From contig NZ_ABJL02000007.1 in NCBI RefSeq assembly GCF_000172175.1, forward strand, positions 1 to 64,000: DNA of 64,000 bases, read 5' to 3'. The notes beneath the pieces are model-generated. The model worked only from the letters and a program-made list of their open reading frames with translations, was not told the origin of the DNA and searched no databases. This DNA comes from Bacteroides intestinalis DSM 17393 (GTDB taxonomy: Bacteria > Bacteroidota > Bacteroidia > Bacteroidales > Bacteroidaceae). The position numbers and the translations under genes are program-made. The number at the start of each line of letters is the position of its first letter. The first letter of the stretch is position 1. Shown one piece after another: positions 1 to 7,238 of the stretch.

Positions 1-47
1 TTCAGGATGACAGAGCGAAATGATAGTGATTCTTACTTTTGACACAT

Positions 48-230
48 TTACATTTGCAGTATTAAATATCACAACAAAATATAAGTGTATATTTGAAAAG
101 TAGAGTTGCAGTGAACTAACTTTGACACTAGTCTTAAATGACTATAGGCTGAATCAGACTGCAACTCTCTTAATAGGAGAACCTAGCCAGTTAGAATTGT
201 AGGCTCACGACCTAATAAATGTATTAGCTG
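48..230 (+). ncRNA. candidate IS110 bridge RNA region
   Basis: IS110 elements are known to encode a structured bridge RNA in the noncoding end upstream of the recombinase. Here 11-bp arms at 102-112 (AGAGTTGCAGT) and 158-168 (ACTGCAACTCT) pair perfectly around 45 bases, and a second perfect 6-bp stem lies at 212-217 with 222-227. The limits given are inferred: start from the -7 match at 34-41, end after the second hairpin, giving a length near that of known bridge RNAs. The alternative promoter at 92-124 would leave the left arm of the long stem untranscribed. Confidence 0.35.
92..124 (+). promoter_or_regulatory. Bacteroides-type promoter in the IS110 left end
   Basis: TTTG at 92-95, 21 bases, then TAACTTTG at 117-124. 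This fits the Bacteroides -33/-7 pattern (TTTG, 19-21 bases, TAnnTTTG) and would start RNA near 131, ahead of the transposase at 267. A second -7 match, TACTTTTG at 34-41, has no good -33 partner. Confidence 0.5.
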
Positions 231-266
231 TTTCTCCTTCATGTTTAATACTGTAAATACAAAGTT

Positions 267-1262
267 ATGAATTATTCTCATTTTGTAGGTCTTGATGTAG
301 GAAAAAAAACTTTCGATGCATCATTAATGTCCGCAGACGAAAAAGAGTTGTCTCACAAGTCTTTTGATAACGCTCCAACTGGGATCCAATCTTTATTGGA
401 TTGGATAGCTGGTTATCATCTCTCTTTATCCAAACTCTTGTTCTGTGCTGAAAACATGGGAAGTTATGTCACAGAGTTATCTGTTTCCAGTGTCTCCATG
501 GGATTTTCCCTGGCTTTGGTTTGCCCGTTGACCATCAAGAAGTCCATAGGCTTGCAACGAGGCAAAAATGACCGCATTGACGCCAAAAGAATAGCGAACT
601 ATGCGGTATTACACTATCGAAAACTGGAGTTATACAAATTGCCTGACAAAGACTTGGTGAGACTGCGGGGATGGATTATTATACGTGACAATTTAGTCAA
701 GCAAAAAGTATCAAGCATAAAGTTATTGGAAACATTCTCCCGGATGGCTAAGTTGGCTGATGTGACAGAATCTATTTCTTTTTTGGAAGAGCAGCTCAAG
801 TCGATAAAAGAAAGAATCCTGGAGGTGGAAGAGGATATGGAGCAACTAATAGCCGCCAGTACATCGCTTTACACAAACTACTTGCTATTAAGAAGTATAA
901 AAGGAATAGGAATTATCAATGCCATTGTATTACTGTGTGTTACTGACAATTTTCAAAGATTTGACAACCCGAGGAAATTTGCCTGCTATTGTGGGGTCGC
1001 CCCATTTGAACATACTTCAGGTATTTCCATACGGGGAAAAACGCAGACTTCTTCATTGGCTAACAAAGAAGTAAAAGTATACCTTACCCGGGCAGCTATT
1101 ACTGCCATCTCTTGGGATCCGCAGATGAAAGCATACTATAAAAGGAAAATAGCAGAGGGGAAACATAAAGCAGCTGTAATCAATGCTGTAAGAGCCAAAA
1201 TCATAGCAAGGTCTTTTGCTGTGATACGAAGGCAGACTCCATTTGTAACATTAGCCGTATAA
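267..1262 (+). CDS. IS110-family DEDD transposase (recombinase)
   Basis: 331 residues, full length for IS110. The N-terminal half is the DEDD RuvC-like domain: GLDVGKKTFD near residue 9 supplies the first Asp, CAENMG near 61 the Glu, and NDRIDAKRIA near 100 the paired Asp residues. A coiled segment around 170-195 follows. The C-terminal Transposase_20 domain contains LRSIKGIG, CGVAPFEHTSG and the serine-rich SIRGKTQTSS region that carries the catalytic serine in this family. The enzyme recombines the element guided by its bridge RNA. No frameshift or stop interrupts it, so it may be active. The start follows an AT-rich leader without a clear ribosome site. Confidence 0.93.
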   Translation: MNYSHFVGLDVGKKTFDASLMSADEKELSHKSFDNAPTGIQSLLDWIAGYHLSLSKLLFCAENMGSYVTELSVSSVSMGFSLALVCPLTIKKSIGLQRGKNDRIDAKRIANYAVLHYRKLELYKLPDKDLVRLRGWIIIRDNLVKQKVSSIKLLETFSRMAKLADVTESISFLEEQLKSIKERILEVEEDMEQLIAASTSLYTNYLLLRSIKGIGIINAIVLLCVTDNFQRFDNPRKFACYCGVAPFEHTSGISIRGKTQTSSLANKEVKVYLTRAAITAISWDPQMKAYYKRKIAEGKHKAAVINAVRAKIIARSFAVIRRQTPFVTLAV

Positions 1263-1345
1263 TAAAAAGGTCCTTAACTTCGAAAATATCTTAGGTTTAG
1301 GAAGTAGCTATACACTTCCGAAGAGTAGTTATGTCTATATACAAA

Positions 1346-1390
1346 CTTACCCAAGGATACGTTAATGTTCGTAAACTTGGGTAAGATTTT
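1346..1390 (+). terminator. hairpin downstream of the IS110 transposase
   Basis: CTTACCCAAG at 1346-1355 and CTTGGGTAAG at 1376-1385 form a perfect 10-bp stem with a 20-base loop, followed by ATTTTAT. It could end transposase transcription before the beta-mannosidase promoter. The large loop makes it a weak terminator call. Confidence 0.35.
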
Positions 1391-1435
1391 ATAGATATTG
1401 TTTGGAGAGGACTTAGAATTCAACCTCATTATTAT

Positions 1436-1443
1436 TATCTTTG
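1436..1443 (+). promoter_or_regulatory. -7 box of the beta-mannosidase gene
   Basis: TATCTTTG matches TAnnTTTG exactly, with a weak -33 (TTAG at 1413-1416, 19-base gap). RNA would start near 1450, 17 bases before the ATG at 1467. That rules out the in-frame TTG at 1398 as start. Confidence 0.6.
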
Positions 1444-1466
1444 GGCTGAGAAACATCTTATACATA

Positions 1467-4064
1467 ATGAAAAAGCCGAATTTAAACCTGAAGCGAGCGT
1501 CTTTGCTGACCTCATCACTCCTGTGCAGCGCCCTCCTGATAGCCGTCCCCCTGCGCAAAGAACTGAATGAAGGATGGAAGTTCAAGCAAGCCAGACTAAG
1601 CAACTGGTATCCCGCCACCGTGCCCGGAGTGGTGCACACCGACCTGATGGACAACAAAATCATCGAAGACCCTTTCTTCCGCCTCAACGAGCGAGGCATG
1701 CAATGGATTGACAAAGAAGACTGGATATACCAGACCACCTTCCAACTCACCCCCGAAATGATGGGAAGGGAGAACATCGACCTCATCTTCAAAGGACTGG
1801 ATACGTATGCCGACGTATACCTGAACGAGAAGAAGATACTGGAAGCCAACAACATGTTCCGCGAATGGAAAACCAGCATCAAGCCCGACCTGAAACCCGG
1901 TGAGAACGTACTGAAAATCTATTTCCACTCCCCCATCAAAGTGGATATTCCCAAGTGGGACGCCCTGCCTTACCAGTATGAAGCCGGCAACGACCAGTCC
2001 GAGAACGGCGGAGTATTCAATAAGAAAGTCAGCGTATTCGCCCGCAAAGCTGGTTACCACTACGGATGGGACTGGGGCCCCCGCCTCGTCACCTCCGGCA
2101 TCTGGCGGCCTGTATATGTGGAAGCCTGGGATAATGCCCGAATCAACGATGTCTTCATCCGCCAGCCGGAAGTCAGCAAAAGCCGTGCATCCCTCATCGG
2201 AGAAGTGGAGATACTGGCAGACAAGGAGATAGACCAGGCAAACGTCACCATCACCGAAGCCGCTTCCGGCAGAGTACTGGCGGGGCAAACCGTTTCCCTG
2301 CAGAAAGGCATCAACAAGATTTCCCTACCCTTCTCCATCAAGAGCCCGAAACTATGGTGGAGCAACGGACTGGGCGAACCACATCTGTACAGTTTCCGCA
2401 CAGACCTCACCGTCAATAATCAGACATCCGATGCCTGGACAGAAGAAGTGGGCCTGCGCTCACTCAAAATCATCAACCGCCCGGACAAAGATGGAAAAAC
2501 CTTCTACGTAGAACTGAACGGCATCCCCGTATTTGCCAAAGGTGCCAACTATATCCCGCAGGATAACTTCCTGCCGCGCGTCACACCAGAGCAATACGAA
2601 AAGACCATCCTCGACGCCGCCAACGCCAACATGAACATGCTCCGCATCTGGGGCGGCGGCACCTACGAAAGCGACCTTTTCTACCAACTTTGCGACCGCT
2701 ACGGCATCCTCGTCTGGCAGGACTTCATGTTTGCGTGCAGCCTCTATCCCGCCGAAGGGGAGCTTCTGGAAAACATCCGTCAAGAAGCCATCGACAACGT
2801 GAAGCGGCTCCGCAACCATGCCTGCATCGCCCTTTGGTGCGGCAACAACGAATGTAACGATGCCTGGTTCAACTGGGGCTGGCAGAAGCGGTATAAAGCG
2901 CAGAACCCCGAATACGAACAGAAAATCTGGAAACAGTTCAACGACCAGTACAACGTCACACTCCCTCAGGTGGTAGAAGAGTATGCTCCCGAAAGCTTCT
3001 ATTGGCCTTCTTCCCCCTTCGCCCGCTATGATGGCGGCAGCGACGACCGCAACGGCGACCGCCACTACTGGGAAGTATGGCACGGCAAGAAGCCGATTGA
3101 AATGTATAATAAGGAGAGAAGCCGTTTCTTTAGCGAATACGGTTTCCAGTCCTTCCCCGAATTTGAATCGGTGAAACGCTATGCACCGCGTCAAGAGGAT
3201 TGGGACATCTATTCGGAAGTCATGATGTCGCATCAGCGGGGAGGTATGCATGCCAACGAGTTGATTGAAACCTATCTGCTGAACGAATACCGCAAGCCCA
3301 GAAACTTCGAAGCATTTCTTTATATGAACCATGTGTTGCAAGGCGACGCCATCAAAACCGCCATCGAAGCGCACCGCCGGGATATGCCTTACTGTATGGG
3401 AACGCTCTTCTGGCAGCATAACGATTGCTGGCCCGTGGCTTCCTGGGCAAGCCGCGACTATTACGGTCGCTGGAAAGCGCAGCATTACTTCGCCCGCAAA
3501 GCCTACCGGGACATCCTTGTATCTCCCATAGCCGACGAAGACGGGCAGTTGAAGGTTCAGATTGTTTCCGACCGCCACAAGGTTTGCAACGGTAGGCTTG
3601 AGGTAAAAGTCATGAAGCTGACGGGGGAAGTTCTCAACAGCTACAACCGGAATGTGAAAGTAGATGCCAATAGCAGCAAGGCGCTTTTCTCCGTCCCACT
3701 GGATGAAGCCCTGAAAGGAGCACGCAAAGAAGACGTCTTCATCCATGCCGTCCTCTTGACGGATAAAGGGAATAGCAACTATACCAACAACTACTTCCTG
3801 GTGAAGCAAAAAGAGGTGAACTATCCCAAGGCCCAACTTGCAACCAGTGTACAGCCCATTGAAGGAGGTTTTGAGGTAACACTTAGCAGTGATAACTTCG
3901 CCCGTGCCGTCTTCATTGCTACCGGAGACGTAAACAGCTCGTTCAGCGACAACTATTTCGATATACTTCCCGGAAGTTCAGTTAAGGTGGAAGTCTACAC
4001 AGACTTACCGCTGGCGACATTTGAAAAACAATTGAAGGTGGTATCTCTGAGCGATGAATACTAA
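1467..4064 (+). CDS. beta-mannosidase, GH2
   Basis: 865 residues from the ATG at 1467. Removes terminal beta-mannose from manno-oligosaccharides. A hydrophobic N-terminus (about residues 8-28) suggests export. GH2 layout: jelly-roll sugar-binding domain (about 30-220, with HYGWDWGPR), immunoglobulin-like domain, TIM barrel and C-terminal beta domains. The acid/base is Glu462 in WCGNNE, a beta-mannosidase signature, and the likely nucleophile is Glu557 in SEYGFQSFP; both positions are close to those of the characterised B. thetaiotaomicron beta-mannosidase. The gene stands alone between an IS and a convergent catalase gene, with no SusC/D nearby, so it may serve another locus or have been moved. 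Codon use is more GC-rich than in the PULs downstream. Confidence 0.92.
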   Translation: MKKPNLNLKRASLLTSSLLCSALLIAVPLRKELNEGWKFKQARLSNWYPATVPGVVHTDLMDNKIIEDPFFRLNERGMQWIDKEDWIYQTTFQLTPEMMGRENIDLIFKGLDTYADVYLNEKKILEANNMFREWKTSIKPDLKPGENVLKIYFHSPIKVDIPKWDALPYQYEAGNDQSENGGVFNKKVSVFARKAGYHYGWDWGPRLVTSGIWRPVYVEAWDNARINDVFIRQPEVSKSRASLIGEVEILADKEIDQANVTITEAASGRVLAGQTVSLQKGINKISLPFSIKSPKLWWSNGLGEPHLYSFRTDLTVNNQTSDAWTEEVGLRSLKIINRPDKDGKTFYVELNGIPVFAKGANYIPQDNFLPRVTPEQYEKTILDAANANMNMLRIWGGGTYESDLFYQLCDRYGILVWQDFMFACSLYPAEGELLENIRQEAIDNVKRLRNHACIALWCGNNECNDAWFNWGWQKRYKAQNPEYEQKIWKQFNDQYNVTLPQVVEEYAPESFYWPSSPFARYDGGSDDRNGDRHYWEVWHGKKPIEMYNKERSRFFSEYGFQSFPEFESVKRYAPRQEDWDIYSEVMMSHQRGGMHANELIETYLLNEYRKPRNFEAFLYMNHVLQGDAIKTAIEAHRRDMPYCMGTLFWQHNDCWPVASWASRDYYGRWKAQHYFARKAYRDILVSPIADEDGQLKVQIVSDRHKVCNGRLEVKVMKLTGEVLNSYNRNVKVDANSSKALFSVPLDEALKGARKEDVFIHAVLLTDKGNSNYTNNYFLVKQKEVNYPKAQLATSVQPIEGGFEVTLSSDNFARAVFIATGDVNSSFSDNYFDILPGSSVKVEVYTDLPLATFEKQLKVVSLSDEY

Positions 4065-4104
4065 GACACGCAAATGAGTAGTTGGATTTGATTCATAACC
4101 CTAC

Positions 4105-4322
4105 AGAAATGAATTAAAGATTGCTAATGGGCTTTTTATTAATCCACTGATAATCAACAAATAGCATTTACCGACTGTTTACTACAAAATGTAAAAGCAT
4201 TTACCGCCGTATGTAATGGCTTTTACCCCTTATTGTAACGACCTTTACCGCGGCATGTAACGGTCTTTACCGCGGTATGTAAATGGAGTTACCGTGTGGA
4301 GTGAACAAAGTTACCATTTGGG
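4105..4322. repeat. dispersed repeat, copy 1, with 22-bp phased TTAC-N8-GTAA array
   Basis: TTAC occurs at 4179, 4201, 4223, 4245, 4267, 4289 and 4311, exactly every 22 bp, with one more at 4168, half a period earlier. Each of the five units from 4179 to 4267 has GTAA 12 bases after the start of TTAC, giving a dyad TTAC-N8-GTAA. The same array, in the same order and with flanking similarity, recurs at 32438-32654. The intervening six bases vary. It sits between convergent genes, so it is not obviously a promoter element. Confidence 0.85.
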
Positions 4323-4710
4323 GTAGCTGCGCTATATCACAGAGCGTTAGGTTGAAAACTATATTTTGCCTTATTGTTTTTATCCTTTTGCCAGTAACAA
4401 AACGGTATGTCTCGCAATTGAAAAACAAGGTTTTGCCTATGGCATAACATCATTTTCTTTAAAGCAAAAGGGGAAAAGGAAAGGGGCAATGGGGGATTAG
4501 TAACGGAGAATTGCCCTCTTTATACACGCATATCGTAAAAAAGATTGCCACTGTTTACTGACTTTTCGAAGAAGAAAGGGCTAAATATCCTCTATTTACT
4601 TGAGAAAAAGGGATATTTGCACATAAACTGGCAAGATGCACATAAAGCATTCACAATAGCTGATAATAAATAAGTTACAGAGTAATCCATGCACTTCAAG
4701 GCATGTTTCG

Positions 4711-4748
4711 GGGTGTAGGCAGAAGATTTCATACATCTGCCTACACCC
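4711..4748. terminator. 13-bp hairpin between the beta-mannosidase and catalase genes
   Basis: GGGTGTAGGCAGA (4711-4723) pairs perfectly with TCTGCCTACACCC (4736-4748) over a 12-base loop, followed on the plus strand by TTTTACA. It lies 130 bases beyond the catalase stop and 650 beyond the beta-mannosidase stop. The T-run suits plus-strand termination, although the catalase transcript would also cross it. The rest of 4323-4880 holds no gene or other structure that I can support. Confidence 0.45.
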
Positions 4749-4880
4749 TTTTACATCTCCGATATCTAATTGACAATCAATAGAAAGCAGACATTGGTGT
4801 AGGATGTAGGCAAAGTATGACAAAAAACGTATTTAGAATTGATAGTTATAACCTGTCATTTATCAAAAGACAATTCATAC

Positions 4881-6347
4881 CTATCGCGTCTCTTTCAAAG
4901 CTGCATCCAAATCGATACCCAAAGCTTTGGCTACACCTGTGCCATAGGCCGGGTCTGCCTTGTAGCAGTTGCGAACGTGGCGCTGCTTGATGAAGAGTTC
5001 GGCATCCCCCATGGCGCGGGCAGTGTTTTCAAACAACAGTTGTTGCTCGTCCGCAGGCATCAGTCGGAACAAATCGCCCGGCTGGCTGTAGTAATCATCA
5101 TCATATTCACGCTCGTTGTAGTTATAGACGTCGCCATGAACCTTCAAAGGCGGTTCTTTCTTCTCGGGAGAATCCTGCCATTCGCCATAACTGTTCGGTT
5201 CATAACTTTTGGCTGAACCATAGTTACCATCTACGCGCATGGCACCGTCGCGATGGTAGGCATGGAACGGACAACGGGGCTTGTTCACCGGAATTTGTTC
5301 TGAGTTTACACCCAAGCGATAACGTTGGGCATCGCCATAAGAGAAGAGGCGGCCTTGCAGCATCTTGTCGGGAGAGAAGCCGATACCTTCTACAATATTC
5401 TGGGGGTTGAAGGCAGCTTGTTCCACTTCAGCGAAGTAGTTTTCGGGATTACGGTTCAGTTCCAGGATACCTACATCCTGCAATGGAAAATCTTTATGCG
5501 GCCAAACCTTCGTCAGGTCGAATGGATTGATGCGGTAATGATCCGCTTCTTCCTCGGTCATTAATTGAATCTGGAACTTCCACTTCGGGAAATCGCCTTT
5601 CTCAATGCTCTCGTACAAATCCCGCTGATGTGATTCGCGGTCTTTGGCAATGATGGCTTCGGCTTCCTGGTCGGTCAGGTTTTTAATGCCTTGCAGGGTG
5701 CGCAGGTGGAACTTCACCCAGATGCGTTTGTTATCGGCATTGATGAAGCTATAGGTATGACTACCGAAACCGTGCATGTGGCGATAGGAATAAGGAATGC
5801 CACGGGGGCTCATGGTGATGGTCACTTGATGGAGAGATTCGGGCAGAAGGGTCCAGAAGTCCCAGTTATTGTTCGGACTGCGCATATTGGTGCGCGGGTC
5901 GCGCTTGACGGCGTGGTTCAAGTCGGGAAATTTCAACGGGTCACGCAGGAAGAATACGGGGGTATTATTTCCTACCAGGTCCCAGTTGCCTTCTTCGGTA
6001 TAGAACTTCATTGCAAAACCACGGATGTCACGCTCGGCATCGGCAGCCCCGCGCTCACCGGCCACGGTAGAGAAACGGACAAAGCACTCCGTCTGCTTGC
6101 CTACTTCGCTGAAGATGGCGGCACGGGTGTACTTCGTAATGTCATGTGTCACGGTAAACGTGCCGTATGCACCGGAGCCTTTGGCATGCATACGTCTTTC
6201 GGGAATCACTTCACGGTCAAAGTGGGCGAGTTTCTCAAGAAACCAGGGGTCTTGCATCATGACCGGACCACGTTGTCCGGCTGTCTGGGTGTTCTGATTG
6301 TCGGCGATTGGTCGACCATTAGCAGCGGTTAGTTTTTTCTCTTCCAT
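4881..6347 (-). CDS. katA: heme catalase
   Basis: 488 residues; converts hydrogen peroxide to water and oxygen in the cytoplasm, a defence used when anaerobes meet oxygen. Small-subunit monofunctional catalase: distal His54 in RRMHAKGSGAYG, NNTPVFF in the heme pocket, proximal Tyr337 in RLFSYGDAQRYRLG, no C-terminal flavodoxin-like extension. The start at 6347 (MEEKKLTAANGRP) is chosen over an in-frame ATG at 6383 because the latter overlaps the -7 box at 6381-6388. An OxyR-like element lies just upstream of that promoter, so peroxide induction is likely. No signal peptide. Divergent from the VanX-like gene. Confidence 0.95.
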   Translation of the reverse strand: MEEKKLTAANGRPIADNQNTQTAGQRGPVMMQDPWFLEKLAHFDREVIPERRMHAKGSGAYGTFTVTHDITKYTRAAIFSEVGKQTECFVRFSTVAGERGAADAERDIRGFAMKFYTEEGNWDLVGNNTPVFFLRDPLKFPDLNHAVKRDPRTNMRSPNNNWDFWTLLPESLHQVTITMSPRGIPYSYRHMHGFGSHTYSFINADNKRIWVKFHLRTLQGIKNLTDQEAEAIIAKDRESHQRDLYESIEKGDFPKWKFQIQLMTEEEADHYRINPFDLTKVWPHKDFPLQDVGILELNRNPENYFAEVEQAAFNPQNIVEGIGFSPDKMLQGRLFSYGDAQRYRLGVNSEQIPVNKPRCPFHAYHRDGAMRVDGNYGSAKSYEPNSYGEWQDSPEKKEPPLKVHGDVYNYNEREYDDDYYSQPGDLFRLMPADEQQLLFENTARAMGDAELFIKQRHVRNCYKADPAYGTGVAKALGIDLDAALKETR

Positions 6348-6380
6348 GGGATTTTGTTTAATGAATGAATTATTATGTAA

Positions 6381-6411
6381 CAAAAGTAGTTCTTCTTAGG
6401 TTTACCTCCAA
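6381..6411 (-). promoter_or_regulatory. katA promoter
   Basis: On the minus strand TACTTTTG (6388 to 6381) is an exact -7 box, with TTGG (6411-6408) 19 bases upstream as a weak -33. RNA would start near 6374, about 27 bases before the ATG. Confidence 0.6.
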
Positions 6412-6413
6412 CC

Positions 6414-6446
6414 GACAAAATCTATACACTGATAGACAAAATCTAT
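6414..6446. promoter_or_regulatory. OxyR-like operator upstream of katA
   Basis: The 12-mer GACAAAATCTAT occurs at 6414-6425 and again at 6435-6446, 21 bp apart. Within it ATAG (6432-6435), 7 bases, CTAT (6443-6446) is one exact half of the known OxyR pattern ATAG-N7-CTAT. The two-turn phasing and the position directly upstream of the katA -33 suit a tetrameric activator. It also lies 37-70 bases upstream of the -7 box of the divergent gene. Confidence 0.5.
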
Positions 6447-6482
6447 GTATCTCACAAATATAGGTAATTCCTTGGGAATTCG

Positions 6483-6490
6483 TACCTTTG
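6483..6490 (+). promoter_or_regulatory. -7 box of the VanX-like gene
   Basis: TACCTTTG matches TAnnTTTG, 19 bases before the ATG at 6510. No clear -33 element is seen. Confidence 0.5.
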
Positions 6491-6509
6491 CAATCCCTAA
6501 AAGAATGGT

Positions 6510-7175
6510 ATGAAACATCTATTTTATCTTTTAATAACCTTCTGGTTCATCCCCCTCGCAGCACAACAAAGCCAGACTGCCCGCCACATGGAAAATCTCG
6601 GTTTCGTAAACATTGCCGAAGCGGACAGCACCATTGCCATCGACCTGATGTATACACGTGCCGATAACTTCACCGGACGGGTGTTATACGAAGATTTGCA
6701 CGAGGCCTATCTGCACCCCGACGCCCTGAAAGGACTGCTACGGGCACAGCAGGAATTAAAGAAGCGGCATCCCCGCTACCGCCTGATTGTTTACGACGCC
6801 GCCCGCCCCATGAGCGTACAGCAAAAGATGTGGAACGTGGTGAAAGGCACTTCCAAATATATCTACGTCTCCAACCCGGCACGTGGCGGCGGACTGCATA
6901 ACTACGGTCTGGCAGTAGACATCAGCATACTGGATGAAGCGGGAGTCCCTCTGCCGATGGGCACGAAAGTAGACCATCTGGGTCCCGAAGCCCATATCAC
7001 GAACGAAGCCGCCCTGGTGCAAAGCGGAAAAATGACGAAACAGGAACAAGAGAACCGCCAACTGTTGCGCACCATTATGCGTGCCGCAGGTTTCCGCACT
7101 CTGTCCAGTGAATGGTGGCACTTCAACTGGTGCAGCCGCCAGGAAGCCAAACAAAAATACAGGGTTATACCGTAA
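6510..7175 (+). CDS. D-alanyl-D-alanine dipeptidase, VanX/DdpX type (M15D)
   Basis: 221 residues with a signal peptide (about 1-18, ending LAAQQ), so it acts in the periplasm. Zinc peptidase of family M15D, which splits D-Ala-D-Ala. Metal ligands and catalytic residues are visible: His130 and Asp137 in LHNYGLAVD, then Glu201 and His204 in SEWWHF. The conserved YDAARP arginine is near residue 92. No VanH/VanA ligase or regulator is nearby, so a role in peptidoglycan dipeptide recycling is more likely than glycopeptide resistance. The gene is followed after 63 bases by the HEGGH protein, which has its own -7 box. Confidence 0.88.
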   Translation: MKHLFYLLITFWFIPLAAQQSQTARHMENLGFVNIAEADSTIAIDLMYTRADNFTGRVLYEDLHEAYLHPDALKGLLRAQQELKKRHPRYRLIVYDAARPMSVQQKMWNVVKGTSKYIYVSNPARGGGLHNYGLAVDISILDEAGVPLPMGTKVDHLGPEAHITNEAALVQSGKMTKQEQENRQLLRTIMRAAGFRTLSSEWWHFNWCSRQEAKQKYRVIP

Positions 7176-7192
7176 AAATCCCCTATATTCCT

Positions 7193-7200
7193 TATATTTG
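7193..7200 (+). promoter_or_regulatory. -7 box of the HEGGH membrane protein gene
   Basis: TATATTTG matches TAnnTTTG and excludes the in-frame codon at 7200 as a start; the ATG at 7239 lies 38 bases downstream. Confidence 0.5.
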
Positions 7201-7238
7201 TGCAGAGAAACCAGGTAAAAACTCATACCGGAACAACT

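Larger units (their letters stand above)
1..1390 (+). mobile_element. IS110-family insertion sequence, ends not resolved
   Basis: The element is recognised by its DEDD transposase (267-1262) and the long noncoding stretch in front of it, the typical IS110 layout. IS110 elements usually have no terminal inverted repeats and make little or no target duplication, so neither end can be placed; the left end may lie outside the window. Downstream of the transposase are a small hairpin (1300-1305 with 1314-1319) and a 10-bp stem (1346-1355 with 1376-1385). The right end is probably before the promoter of the beta-mannosidase gene near 1430. Confidence 0.6.

Noticed and set aside
1398..1466. upstream start of the beta-mannosidase at 1398
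   Set aside because: It begins with TTG and lies before the -7 box at 1436-1443; MKKPNLNLKR at 1467 opens a normal export signal.
2460..3836. 458-codon open frame antisense to the beta-mannosidase
   Set aside because: The plus strand has the GH2 catalytic residues; the antisense translation shows no known motif.
4168..4322. CRISPR-like repeat array
   Set aside because: The repeated parts are 4-base half-sites with 6-8 base intervals, there are no spacers of 26-40 bases and no cas genes; the 22-bp period fits phased dyads instead.
4596..4823. small 75-codon minus-strand frame after the catalase gene
   Set aside because: It covers the hairpin at 4711-4748, is rich in Cys without a pattern and has no ribosome site or promoter.
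6348..6383. longer catalase start at 6383
   Set aside because: The start overlaps the -7 box at 6381-6388; MEEKKLTAANGRP at 6347 matches the usual catalase N-terminus.
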